Source of the DNA: Specibacter cremeus
GTDB lineage: Bacteria; Actinomycetota; Actinomycetes; Actinomycetales; Micrococcaceae
Assembly (NCBI RefSeq): GCF_003946885.1
Contig: NZ_RWKQ01000013.1
Location: 28,729 to 92,728, forward strand
DNA: 64,000 nt
Direction of reading: 5' to 3'
Under the pieces are notes generated by a model that had not been told where the DNA came from, did no database searches, and saw only the letters and a list, made by a program, of their open reading frames with translations. Made by a program: the position numbers and the translations under genes. Numbering within the stretch: the first letter of the stretch is position 1; every line of letters begins with the position of its first letter. Positions 8,822-16,807 of this stretch are shown one piece after another.

Positions 8822-10141
8822 GTGTCTGCAACTTCCAAGAGCAATGACTCTGCACCTGCCGGGGACGCAGCCTCGGTGACCACCGAGGCGTTGACGCCCG
8901 CGCAGAAGAGGGCCGCCACGCTCGCCGCCAAGAAGGTCGCCGGCGGCAACGCGCCGGCCAGGGCCGGCCGCAAGGCGGCGGCAGCGAAGAAGGCCGGTTC
9001 GAAGAAGGCCGCGACGGACGACGGCGACGATCACGACGAGGCGGCCGGGCCGGCCGACGTGGATCTCGAGCACACGGACGACGCCATCGAGCCGGACGCC
9101 GAGGACGTGGCGAAGGATGACGACGAGCAGTCCGGCGAAGCGGCGGCCCCGGCCACCGGCAGCGGCTTCGTGTACTCCGACGCCGACGACGACGACGCGC
9201 CCGTCCAGCAGGTCATGTCGGCCGGCGCGACCGCCGACCCGGTCAAGGACTACCTGAAGCAGATCGGCAAGGTCGCGCTGCTGAACGCCGAGCAGGAAGT
9301 CGACCTGGCCCTGCGCATCGAGGCCGGCCTGTTCGCCGATTCCAAGCTGAACGGTCCCGACGCGGACAAGATGGACCCACAGCTGCGCCGTGACCTGGTC
9401 CGGATCGTGCACGACGGCAAGCGGGCCAAGAACCACCTGCTGGAGGCCAACCTGCGCCTTGTCGTGTCGCTGGCCAAGCGGTACACGGGCCGCGGCATGC
9501 TGTTCCTGGACCTGATCCAGGAAGGCAACCTGGGCCTGATCCGTGCGGTCGAGAAATTCGACTACACGAAGGGCTTCAAGTTCTCCACGTACGCCACGTG
9601 GTGGATCCGCCAGGCCATCACCCGCGCCATGGCCGACCAGGCCCGCACCATCCGCATCCCCGTCCACATGGTCGAGGTCATCAACAAGCTGGCCCGCGTG
9701 CAGCGCCAGATGCTCCAGGACCTGGGTCGCGAACCCACGCCCGAGGAGCTGGCCCTGGAGCTGGACATGACCCCGGAGAAGGTCGTGGAGGTCCAGAAGT
9801 ACGGCCGTGAGCCGATCTCGCTGCACACGCCGCTGGGCGAGGACGGCGACTCCGAGTTCGGCGACCTGATCGAGGACTCCGAGGCCGTGGTGCCCGCGGA
9901 CGCCGTGTCGTTCACGCTGCTGCAGGAGCAGCTGCACTCCGTGCTGGACACGCTCTCCGAGCGGGAGGCCGGCGTCGTCGCCATGCGCTTCGGCCTCACC
10001 GACGGACAGCCGAAGACTTTAGACGAGATCGGCAAGGTCTACGGCGTCACGCGCGAGCGCATCCGCCAGATAGAGTCCAAGACCATGTCGAAGCTGCGCC
10101 ACCCGTCGCGGTCGCAGGTCCTGCGCGACTATCTGGACTGA
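8822..10141 (+). CDS. sigA: RNA polymerase principal sigma factor (SigA/HrdB/RpoD type)
   Basis: 439-residue group 1 sigma-70 factor. The N-terminal 130 residues are a variable extension, first Ala/Lys-rich ([23 protein letters not shown]) and then strongly acidic ([17 protein letters not shown]), as in other actinobacterial primary sigmas. Region 1.2 starts at [16 protein letters not shown]. Region 2 contains [33 protein letters not shown] and [16 protein letters not shown], the core-binding and -10 recognition helices. Region 4.2 ends [23 protein letters not shown]. The start GTG at 8822 follows GAAAGG. It lies near parE, a neighbourhood shared by many actinobacteria. A strong hairpin follows the stop. 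Confidence 0.97.
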   Translation: MSATSKSNDSAPAGDAASVTTEALTPAQKRAATLAAKKVAGGNAPARAGRKAAAAKKAGSKKAATDDGDDHDEAAGPADVDLEHTDDAIEPDAEDVAKDDDEQSGEAAAPATGSGFVYSDADDDDAPVQQVMSAGATADPVKDYLKQIGKVALLNAEQEVDLALRIEAGLFADSKLNGPDADKMDPQLRRDLVRIVHDGKRAKNHLLEANLRLVVSLAKRYTGRGMLFLDLIQEGNLGLIRAVEKFDYTKGFKFSTYATWWIRQAITRAMADQARTIRIPVHMVEVINKLARVQRQMLQDLGREPTPEELALELDMTPEKVVEVQKYGREPISLHTPLGEDGDSEFGDLIEDSEAVVPADAVSFTLLQEQLHSVLDTLSEREAGVVAMRFGLTDGQPKTLDEIGKVYGVTRERIRQIESKTMSKLRHPSRSQVLRDYLD

Positions 10142-10146
10142 TCCCC

Positions 10147-10187
10147 ATGCGAAAGGGAGGGACCCGCGGGGTCCCTCCCTTTCGCAT
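10147..10187 (+). terminator. Terminator hairpin after sigA
   Basis: 19-bp perfect stem (ATGCGAAAGGGAGGGACCC and its complement) with a 3-nt GCG loop, starting 5 bp after the sigA stop. There is no U-tract. It may also serve the convergent small gene ending at 10232. Confidence 0.8.
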
Positions 10188-10231
10188 CCCTTTCGCGGGC
10201 CGAACGGCCCGCCAGGGTGTCAGTCGACCTG

Positions 10232-10453
10232 TCAGTCGACGGCGACGGGTTCCTTCTCCAGGAGCCGGCCGGTCTCGTCCTGCCAGGCGGAGGACAGTGG
10301 GCGCAGCGACGCCTCGACGCCGCGGGCGTGGTGGCCGCAGAAAAGGAGTTCGCCGCCCGAGGACTCGAGCACGACGCGCACGTAGGCCTGCGCCCCGCAA
10401 CGGTCGCAACGGTCCAGGGTGTTCAGTTTCTGCTCGGCAACTGCGTTCATCAT
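10232..10453 (-). CDS. Small zinc-ribbon-like protein (DUF7455-type)
   Basis: 73-residue protein beginning MMNAVAEQKLNTLDRCDRCG. It carries CDRCG near residues 16-20 and FCGHHARG further on, i.e. a CxxC...CxxH set suitable for one zinc ion. This matches the small conserved actinobacterial protein often found between the primary sigma factor and topoisomerase genes. The function is unknown; the Cys/His arrangement suggests a nucleic-acid- or protein-binding zinc knuckle. The start is the ATG at 10451-10453, because GGAGG lies 5 nt upstream. The ATG one codon later is equally possible. It is convergent with sigA and divergent from parE. Confidence 0.8.
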   Translation of the reverse strand: MMNAVAEQKLNTLDRCDRCGAQAYVRVVLESSGGELLFCGHHARGVEASLRPLSSAWQDETGRLLEKEPVAVD

Positions 10454-10684
10454 GGCGGCCTCCTTCGTAGTACCTGTACCCCATACAACCATCCGTGCAC
10501 CCTTTTCAGTTCACCTGACGCCCCACTTTCGCTGACCGCGTAGCGGGCGGTGCCCGGCACGCCCGCCTCGCCCGCTTACACGGCGACCGCGCCGGCACGC
10601 GTTAACCTTGATGGGGGACCCGTCGGCCGGCAGCGGCAGGCGGGGGTCTCGCCGTCGTACTTGATGCAAAAGGAGCCGCCGACC

Positions 10685-12796
10685 GTGGCACGCCAGAATT
10701 CCGATTACACCGCCCGCCACCTCTCGGTGCTCGAGGGGCTGGAAGCGGTCCGGAAACGCCCCGGCATGTACATCGGCTCCACGGATTCGCGCGGGCTCAT
10801 GCACTGCCTGTGGGAGATCATCGACAACTCGGTCGACGAGGCGCTGGCCGGGTTCGGGCAGAACATCCTCGTGGTGCTGCACCCGGACAACTCGGTGGAG
10901 GTGCACGACGACGGTCGCGGCATCCCCGTCGACATCGAACCGAAGACCGGGCTCAGCGGCCTGGAGGTGGTGCTGACGAAGCTGCACGCCGGCGGCAAGT
11001 TCGGCGGCAGCTCGTATGCGGCCTCCGGCGGCCTGCACGGCGTGGGTGCGAGCGTCGTGAACGCGCTGTCCGCCCGGATGGACGCGCAGGTGGACCGCGG
11101 CGGCAAGACGTACCAGATGAGTTTCCGGCGCGGCGAGCCCGGCCACTTCAAGGACGTGGGCGGGAGGCCGGGCCCGGACGCCGCCTTCGAACCGTTCGTC
11201 TCGACGTCCTCCCTGGACGTCGTGGGCAGCACGAAACGCGGCGTCACCGGCACGCGCATCAGGTACTGGGCCGACCGCCAGATCTTCACGCCCGACGCCG
11301 CGTTCTCCTACCCCGACCTGGTCGCCCGCGCCCGGCAGACCTCGTTCCTGGTGCCCGGGCTGCGGCTGACCATCCGCGACGAGCGGCGGCTGGCCGGCAC
11401 GCCGGGGGAGTCCGGCCCGCACGTGGAGGTGTTCCACCACGACGGCGGCATCTCCGAGTTCGTCGACTTCCTGGCCGCCGACGGCCCGGTCACCGACATC
11501 TGGCGGCTGCAGGGGCACGGCGCGTTCAAGGAAACCGTGCCCGTGCTCGACGACAGGGGGCACCTCAAGAGCACGGAGGTGCAGCGCGACTGCGAGGTCG
11601 ACATCGCGCTGCGCTGGGGCATCGGCTACGACACCACCATGCGCAGCTTCGTGAACATCATCGCCACGCCGAAGGGCGGACGGCACCAGGAGGGCTTCGA
11701 GGCGTCGCTGCTCAAGACGTTCCGCAAGACCGTCGAGGCGAACGCACGCAAGTTGAAGGCCGGCAACGACAAGATCGAGAAGGACGACGTGCTGGCCGGG
11801 CTCACGGCCGTGCTGACCGTCCGCCTGGCCGAGCCGCAATTCGAGGGGCAGACGAAGGAGGTCCTGGGCACCCCGGCCGTGCGCGCCATCGTGGCCGGGG
11901 TGGTCGAGAAGGAACTCAAGGCGAAGTTCGCGTCCACGGCCCGGGCCGACAAGACCCAGACGGCGCAGCTGCTGGAGAAGGTCGTCTCCGAGATGAAGTC
12001 GCGCATCTCCGCGCGCGTGCACAAGGAAACCCAGCGGCGCAAGAACGCGCTGGAAACCTCCAGCCTGCCGGCGAAGCTGGCCGACTGCCGCAGTGACGAC
12101 GTTGCGCGCAGCGAACTGTTCATCGTCGAGGGCGACAGCGCCCTCGGCACGGCGAAGCTGGCCCGTTCCTCCGACTTCCAGGCGTTGCTGCCGATCCGCG
12201 GCAAGATCCTGAACGTGCAGAAGGCGTCGGTGGGCGACATGCTGGCCAACGCCGAATGCGCGGCCATCATCCAGGTCGTCGGGGCCGGGTCGGGGCGCAC
12301 CTTCGACCTGCCCGCCGCCCGGTACGGGAAGATCGTGCTCATGACGGATGCGGACGTGGACGGCGCACACATCCGCACACTGCTGTTGACGCTGTTCTTC
12401 CGGTACATGCGGCCCATGATCGACGCCGGGCGCATCTACGCGGCCGTGCCGCCGTTGCACCGGGTCGAGGTGGTCAACGCCGGCGCGAAGGCGAACGAGA
12501 TGGTCTACACGTACTCCGAGGCCGAGCTGCACGCGCTGCTGGCGAAGCTGGAGAAGCAGGGCAAACGCTACAAGGAACCGATCCAGCGCTACAAGGGCCT
12601 GGGCGAGATGGACGCCGACCAGCTGGCCGAGACCACCATGGATCCGCGCCACCGCATGCTGCGCCGCGTCACGGCCGCGAACGCCGAGGCCGCGGAGCGC
12701 ACGTTCGAGCTGCTCATGGGCCAGGACGTGGCCCCGCGCAAGGAATTCATCGTCGCCGGCAGCGCGCAGCTGGACCGGGACCGCATCGACGCGTAG
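10685..12796 (+). CDS. parE: DNA topoisomerase IV subunit B (ParE/GyrB-like type IIA ATPase subunit)
   Basis: ATPase subunit of a type IIA topoisomerase that decatenates chromosomes with ParC. About 703 residues. The GHKL ATPase motifs are EIIDNSVDEA, DDGRGIPVD and GGLHGVGASVVNALS. The transducer domain follows, then the TOPRIM domain with EGDSALGTAK and TDADVDGAHI, and the C-terminal RYKGLGEMDADQL. The open frame extends 45 codons upstream, but AAAGGAG (10674 region) places the start at GTG 10685. The partner parC is on the other strand at 22.7-25.3 kb, and no separate gyrB/gyrA pair is present here. That supports topoisomerase IV over gyrase, although the two cannot be fully separated by eye. 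Confidence 0.92.
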   Translation: MARQNSDYTARHLSVLEGLEAVRKRPGMYIGSTDSRGLMHCLWEIIDNSVDEALAGFGQNILVVLHPDNSVEVHDDGRGIPVDIEPKTGLSGLEVVLTKLHAGGKFGGSSYAASGGLHGVGASVVNALSARMDAQVDRGGKTYQMSFRRGEPGHFKDVGGRPGPDAAFEPFVSTSSLDVVGSTKRGVTGTRIRYWADRQIFTPDAAFSYPDLVARARQTSFLVPGLRLTIRDERRLAGTPGESGPHVEVFHHDGGISEFVDFLAADGPVTDIWRLQGHGAFKETVPVLDDRGHLKSTEVQRDCEVDIALRWGIGYDTTMRSFVNIIATPKGGRHQEGFEASLLKTFRKTVEANARKLKAGNDKIEKDDVLAGLTAVLTVRLAEPQFEGQTKEVLGTPAVRAIVAGVVEKELKAKFASTARADKTQTAQLLEKVVSEMKSRISARVHKETQRRKNALETSSLPAKLADCRSDDVARSELFIVEGDSALGTAKLARSSDFQALLPIRGKILNVQKASVGDMLANAECAAIIQVVGAGSGRTFDLPAARYGKIVLMTDADVDGAHIRTLLLTLFFRYMRPMIDAGRIYAAVPPLHRVEVVNAGAKANEMVYTYSEAELHALLAKLEKQGKRYKEPIQRYKGLGEMDADQLAETTMDPRHRMLRRVTAANAEAAERTFELLMGQDVAPRKEFIVAGSAQLDRDRIDA

Positions 12797-12799
12797 CCG

Positions 12800-13651
12800 T
12801 CAGCCGGCAATGGGCGTGGCCGTCCCCGTGACGGTGATGCCGCCGGTCACGGGGACGTCGACGTGCAGGACACTGGGCCGGCCGACGTGCCGGCCCTGGT
12901 GGATCACCACGTGGCCGGGCACGGCGATCAGTCCCAGGTCGCGCAGGTACGCGCCCACCGACGCCGCCGCGGACCCCGTGGCCGGGTCCTCGGCCATGCT
13001 GCCGACGGGGAACGGGTTCCGGGCCTCGAACTCGGTCCCCGACATGGCGTGCAGGATGGTCACCGTCCCCGTCCAGCCCCGGCGGTCCATGAGGGCGCGC
13101 ATGGCGGCCGGGTCGAACGTGAACGCGTCGAACGCGTCGGACCGCGCCAGCACCAGCACCGGGTGCGGATTGCCGGCATGGGACAAACGGGGTGGGTAGC
13201 CGGCGGCCAAGTCCACGACACCCAGGCCCAGCAGGGCCAGGATGTCATCGCGGTCGCCATCTGGTAGTTCGCTGACGGCCGGTTCGATGGAGGTGAACGA
13301 CGCCATGATCCCGTCCGGGGAGCGGGACGTGTCCAGGACGACCGGACCGGCGGCGGTCTCGAAGACGAACGGTCCCACGCCGTGGCGTTCGGCCAGGGCG
13401 ACCGCCGTGGCGACGGTCGCATGCCCGCAAAACGGCACCTCGGCGATGGGGGAGTAGTAGCGGATGCCCACCGCGCGTGGCGCCGCCGCGGTGGGCGGGG
13501 CCGTTACGAACGCCGACTCCGCATAGCCGAGATCGGCGGCGATGCGGAGCATCTGCCCGGCCGTCAGGGTGCTGGCGTCCAGGATCACACCGGCGGGATT
13601 GCCGCCGTCGGCCGTTTCGGCGAAGGCGCTCAACCTGAGGATCTCGGTCAT
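12800..13651 (-). CDS. PhzF family isomerase
   Basis: 283-residue PhzF/YddE-type protein (diaminopimelate epimerase-like fold). It has FAETADGGNPAGVI near the N-terminus, including the conserved GNPAGV, the PFCGHATVA motif around residues 73-81, and the C-terminal EDPATGSAAASVGAYL motif. The catalytic Glu of PhzF is represented by AESAF near residue 45. Most members outside phenazine clusters have no known substrate. It starts 9 bp after the stop of the M56 peptidase gene on the same strand, so it is probably the last gene of a BlaI-M56-phzF transcript. Its 3' end overlaps a region facing parE, with stop codons 3 bp apart. Confidence 0.88.
   Translation of the reverse strand: MTEILRLSAFAETADGGNPAGVILDASTLTAGQMLRIAADLGYAESAFVTAPPTAAAPRAVGIRYYSPIAEVPFCGHATVATAVALAERHGVGPFVFETAAGPVVLDTSRSPDGIMASFTSIEPAVSELPDGDRDDILALLGLGVVDLAAGYPPRLSHAGNPHPVLVLARSDAFDAFTFDPAAMRALMDRRGWTGTVTILHAMSGTEFEARNPFPVGSMAEDPATGSAAASVGAYLRDLGLIAVPGHVVIHQGRHVGRPSVLHVDVPVTGGITVTGTATPIAG
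12821..12857 (+). terminator. Possible terminator for parE inside the 3' end of phzF
   Basis: 12-bp perfect inverted repeat CGTCCCCGTGAC / GTCACGGGGACG with a 13-nt loop, beginning 24 bp after the parE stop. It lies within the last codons of the convergent phzF gene. There is no U-tract, so the assignment rests on position and stem strength only. Confidence 0.35.
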
Positions 13652-13660
13652 GCCCTCAGG

Positions 13661-14611
13661 TTAGCCGAACGCGCCGGGGACGATCAGCAGCGCCGTCGGC
13701 ACGGCCAGCAACAGCAGCGCCACCGCCAGGACGAGCGCCTGCCCGCCGGTCCCCATCGCCGGGGCCGGGGTGAGCAGCCTGCCCAGCCGGGCCGACGTCG
13801 TCGCCGGCGTGTCGATCTGCTCCGCGCCGGAGCCCACCAGCGAACTGGCCGGCAGTTGCGCCGACCCGCTGGCCACCAGCGCGATGGCCGTGACCAGCGT
13901 GTTCGGGGTGACGGTCCGCAGCGCCACGTCGTCGGCCAGGATTTCGATCAGCGACGACACCGACCGCTGGGCCAGCTTGGACGTGGGCAGCCACGGCAGC
14001 GCCGACCGCCAGGCCGCGAACGCCCACAGCAGCAGGTGGTGGCGCTGGGCCAGGTGCGTCTGCTCGTGGATGAGCACCGCATGCAACTCGTCGTCCGAGA
14101 GCAGCGTCATCAGCCCGTCGGACAGGACGGTGATGGACCGGGCCCCGCCCGGCAGGCAGTACGCCACCGGCGCCTCATGGTTGATGACGAGCGTGTCCGG
14201 GCGGTCAAGTGAGGGAGAGCTGAGCAGGGTCAGTAATTCGCGGTGCCGGCGACGCTGCTTGATGATCCGGTAATACGTCAGCCACAGCGTGAACACCAGG
14301 TGGGCGGACAGCAAAGCGGCGGCACTGAGGGCGAACGCGTGGACCAGCCCCAGCTCGTCGAGCGAGCGCCGGCCCAGGATGATGTCGACCACCCCGCGCA
14401 GGCCCGCCGCCAGGTTGCCGCCCAGCGGGACCAGGCCGTAACAGAGCATGGCGCCGACCATGGACAGCCCGCCGGCCAGCGCGATGGCCTGCCACAGCAC
14501 CATGGCCGCGAACGGCGCCCGGGCCGGCCAGTGGGCGCGCGACAGCAGCACCGGCACGGGCCAGGCCAGGATGATGGCCAGGGCGGCGAGGAACCATGAG
14601 GTCCAGAACAT
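13661..14611 (-). CDS. M56 family (BlaR1/MecR1-like) membrane metallopeptidase
   Basis: 316-residue membrane protein. Hydrophobic segments occur at about residues 2-24, 36-62 and 88-112, with another at the C-terminus (LVLAVALLLLAVPTALLIV). The cytosolic loop carries the zinc-protease signature HEQTH in VLIHEQTHLAQRHH, after LPGGARSITVLSDGLM, a typical M56 arrangement. No penicillin-binding sensor domain is present, so it does not sense beta-lactam the way BlaR1 does. In BlaR1/MecR1 systems this peptidase leads to cleavage of the partner BlaI repressor. The gene follows a BlaI-type repressor gene by 41 bp on the same strand, so a repressor/antirepressor pair is the natural reading. The signal it responds to is unknown. 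Confidence 0.9.
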   Translation of the reverse strand: MFWTSWFLAALAIILAWPVPVLLSRAHWPARAPFAAMVLWQAIALAGGLSMVGAMLCYGLVPLGGNLAAGLRGVVDIILGRRSLDELGLVHAFALSAAALLSAHLVFTLWLTYYRIIKQRRRHRELLTLLSSPSLDRPDTLVINHEAPVAYCLPGGARSITVLSDGLMTLLSDDELHAVLIHEQTHLAQRHHLLLWAFAAWRSALPWLPTSKLAQRSVSSLIEILADDVALRTVTPNTLVTAIALVASGSAQLPASSLVGSGAEQIDTPATTSARLGRLLTPAPAMGTGGQALVLAVALLLLAVPTALLIVPGAFG

Positions 14612-14652
14612 GGTTTAAGGCTAGCGTGCCGGGGTGTGCGGCTGCGGCGAGG

Positions 14653-15033
14653 CTAGTGGCCGCCGAGCAGCTTGCGCAGCGTGGCGGCCTCGCCGTCGCT
14701 GACGGTGCCGATGAAGCGGGCCAGCACGGCCTCGCGGTCCGGCGCCGAACCGAGCACCTCGAGCATGAGCTCGGCCGTATGGTCGGCGCGGGAGGTGACG
14801 GCCTTGTAGCGGTGCGGACGGATGGAGCGTTCGCGCTCCACCAGGCCCTTCTTCTCCAACCGGGACAGCACGGTCAGCACGGTGGTGACCGCCAGTGGCC
14901 GGGTGTCGCGGGACTGGTCCGCGGCGCTGGGACGAGACGACAGCAGATCCCGCAAGGTGTTCGCCGTCATTGCTTCCGGATGTTCCCAGAGCAGGTCCAT
15001 GACGGCCCGTTCGAGTTCCCCAAGTGTGGCCAT
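14653..15033 (-). CDS. BlaI/MecI/CopY family transcriptional repressor
   Basis: 126-residue winged-helix repressor: MATLGELERAVMDLLWEHPEAMTANTLRDLL, then LAVTTVLTVLSRLEKKGLVERE as the recognition helix and wing, then a C-terminal dimerisation region (DHTAELMLEVL...ATLRKLLGG). The start ATG at 15031-15033 follows GAAGGAA. The family binds TACAnnTGTA-type dyads, and a perfect TACAAATGTA lies 39 bp upstream of this start. The M56 peptidase downstream is the probable antirepressor. The divergent neighbour is cydA, so besides autoregulation the repressor probably controls the cyd operon. In Mycobacterium tuberculosis BlaI is reported to regulate respiratory genes (ATP synthase) as well as blaC, which makes this plausible. 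Confidence 0.92.
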   Translation of the reverse strand: MATLGELERAVMDLLWEHPEAMTANTLRDLLSSRPSAADQSRDTRPLAVTTVLTVLSRLEKKGLVERERSIRPHRYKAVTSRADHTAELMLEVLGSAPDREAVLARFIGTVSDGEAATLRKLLGGH

Positions 15034-15071
15034 GTGATTCCTTCGCGCGTGATGCTTCCAACATGTAACAC

Positions 15072-15081
15072 TACAAATGTA
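15072..15081. promoter_or_regulatory. BlaI/CopY-type operator candidate
   Basis: TACAAATGTA is an exact match to the TACAnnTGTA core of BlaI, MecI and CopY operators. It lies 39 bp upstream of the BlaI-type gene and about 92 bp upstream of cydA, in the divergent intergenic region. Confidence 0.6.
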
Positions 15082-15099
15082 CCCGTTTTCCCGACGATG

Positions 15100-15116
15100 T
15101 TCTACAGTAGGTAGAA
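15100..15116. promoter_or_regulatory. Dyad TTCTAC-N5-GTAGAA, copy 1
   Basis: Perfect 6-bp inverted repeat with a 5-nt spacer, 57-73 bp upstream of cydA. It shares arms and spacing with copy 2, whose centre is 24 bp away (about two helical turns), as expected for cooperative dimer binding. The regulator is unknown; the neighbouring BlaI-type protein is the obvious candidate. Confidence 0.5.
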
Positions 15117-15122
15117 GTTACA

Positions 15123-15141
15123 GTTCTACGCCACGTAGAAC
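15123..15141. promoter_or_regulatory. Dyad GTTCTAC-N5-GTAGAAC, copy 2
   Basis: Perfect 7-bp inverted repeat with a 5-nt spacer, 32-50 bp upstream of the cydA start. A TAnnnT hexamer (TACAGT, 15119-15124) that could be a -10 box lies between and overlaps the two dyads, so occupancy would block transcription of cydA. Confidence 0.5.
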
Positions 15142-15172
15142 TCACTCGCCCGACCTCGTTCGAAGGGGAAAA

Positions 15173-16750
15173 ATGGACGCGTTGGAGATTGCGCGCTGGC
15201 AATTCGGCATCGTGACGGTGTACCACTTCCTGATGGTGCCGCTGACGATCGGGCTGGGGCTGCTGGTGGCCGTCCTGCAGACCGTCTGGCACCGCACCGG
15301 CAAGGAGGAATACCTGCGCGCCACGAAGTTCTGGGGCAAGCTGTTCTTGATCAACTTCATCATGGGCGTGGCCACCGGCATCGTCCAGGAGTTCCAGTTC
15401 GGCATGGCCTGGAGCGAGTACAGCCGCTTCGTCGGCGACGTGTTCGGCGCGCCGCTGGCCATGGAGTCGCTGCTCGCGTTCTTCGTTGAATCGACGTTCC
15501 TGGGCCTGTGGATCTTCGGCTGGAAGAAGCTGCCGGCCAAGATCCACCTGGCCTGCCTCTGGGTGGCGGTCGTCGGCTCCGTGGTCTCGGCGTACTTCAT
15601 CCTCGTGGCCAACTCCTGGATGCAGCACCCGGTGGGGGTGCAGATGGCCAACGGCAAGCCGCACATGGTCGATGCCTGGGCCGTGTTCACCAACAACACC
15701 GCGCTCGTGGCGTTCTTCCACACCATCACCGGCGCCCTGGCCGTGGCCGGCGCCTTCCTGCTCGGCATCGCCTGGTACCACCTGTGGCGCCGCCGCCGTG
15801 ACGGGATCGACACCGTGGGCGCCGACGGCCGGGTCGTCGTGGGCGAATCGGTCGCCATCCCCGGCCGCGACAAGGCGGACCACGCCGTCTGGATCAAGTC
15901 GCTGCGCATCGGCGCCGTCGTCGCCATGCTCGCGTTTGCCGGCACGGCCATCTCCGGCGACATGCAGGGCAAGCTGATGTTCGAGCAGCAGCCCATGAAG
16001 ATGGCCGCCGCCGAGGCCGCCTGCCACGACGGCACCAGCTTCTCCATCCTGTCCCTGGGCGACCTGAGCAGCCGCGACTGCTCCAAGGTGGTGGCCGTCA
16101 TGGAGGTCCCCGGCCTGCTTTCCTTCCTGGCCCACAACGACTTCTCCACCGACATCAAGGGCGTCAACACGCTGGTGCCGGAATACCAGGCCAAGTACGG
16201 CACCCGCCTGCCGGACAACCCGATCTACGGTGACCGGGCCGGCCAGCCCATCAACTATGTGCCCGTCATGCCCGTCACCTATTGGGGCTTCCGCATGATG
16301 ATCGGCTTCGGCGGGCTGGCCGCGCTGGCGGCGTTCATCGCGTTCTTCATCGCCCGCAAGGGCACCGTCCCCGAGTCGAAATGGCTGATGCGCCTGGCGC
16401 TGGTGGGCATCCTGGCCCCGTTCGGGGCGAACGCGGCCGGCTGGATCTTCACCGAGATGGGCCGCCAGCCGTTCGTGGTGGCGCCCAACCCGGCGATGAG
16501 CGGCATCGACCAGGTGTTCATGTTCACCGCCGCCGCCGTGTCCCCTGGCGTCTCCGCCGGCGAACTGGTCTTCTCCCTCGTGGCGCTGGGCTCCGTCTAC
16601 GCGGTGCTGTTGGTGGTGGAGGTGAGGCTGCTGACCAAGTACATCCGCGGCGGCGTGGCCTCGGCCATGCCCGAGCTGGGCGGCCACGGCACCGGCGGCC
16701 CCGGCCCGGGCGGGGAGGGCGGCGACGATGTGCTCGCGTTTGCCTACTAG
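15173..16750 (+). CDS. cydA: Cytochrome bd ubiquinol oxidase subunit I
   Basis: 525-residue membrane subunit holding hemes b558, b595 and d of the high-affinity terminal oxidase that reduces O2 to water with quinol. The N-terminus LEIARWQFGIVTVYHFLMVPLTIGL contains the heme-ligand His18. GRQPF, the conserved quinol-oxidase motif, is near residue 442. Multiple hydrophobic helices span the protein, and the tail is Gly-rich (GTGGPGPGGEGG). The frame is open 32 codons further upstream, but that sequence covers the operator region. The ATG at 15173 has AAGGGG 4-9 nt upstream and begins in the usual MDALEIARWQF. It is first in cydA-cydB-cydDC. Confidence 0.96.
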   Translation: MDALEIARWQFGIVTVYHFLMVPLTIGLGLLVAVLQTVWHRTGKEEYLRATKFWGKLFLINFIMGVATGIVQEFQFGMAWSEYSRFVGDVFGAPLAMESLLAFFVESTFLGLWIFGWKKLPAKIHLACLWVAVVGSVVSAYFILVANSWMQHPVGVQMANGKPHMVDAWAVFTNNTALVAFFHTITGALAVAGAFLLGIAWYHLWRRRRDGIDTVGADGRVVVGESVAIPGRDKADHAVWIKSLRIGAVVAMLAFAGTAISGDMQGKLMFEQQPMKMAAAEAACHDGTSFSILSLGDLSSRDCSKVVAVMEVPGLLSFLAHNDFSTDIKGVNTLVPEYQAKYGTRLPDNPIYGDRAGQPINYVPVMPVTYWGFRMMIGFGGLAALAAFIAFFIARKGTVPESKWLMRLALVGILAPFGANAAGWIFTEMGRQPFVVAPNPAMSGIDQVFMFTAAAVSPGVSAGELVFSLVALGSVYAVLLVVEVRLLTKYIRGGVASAMPELGGHGTGGPGPGGEGGDDVLAFAY

Positions 16751-16807
16751 CCCGCCTGCCGGCAGCCCCGAACCGACCCCGCTTCCCGGACCCAAGGACT
16801 AGAGACA

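Noticed and set aside
8822-9240. Acidic/Ala-Lys-rich N-terminus of the sigma factor as a separate gene or insertion
   Set aside because: Such extensions are normal in actinobacterial primary sigma factors.
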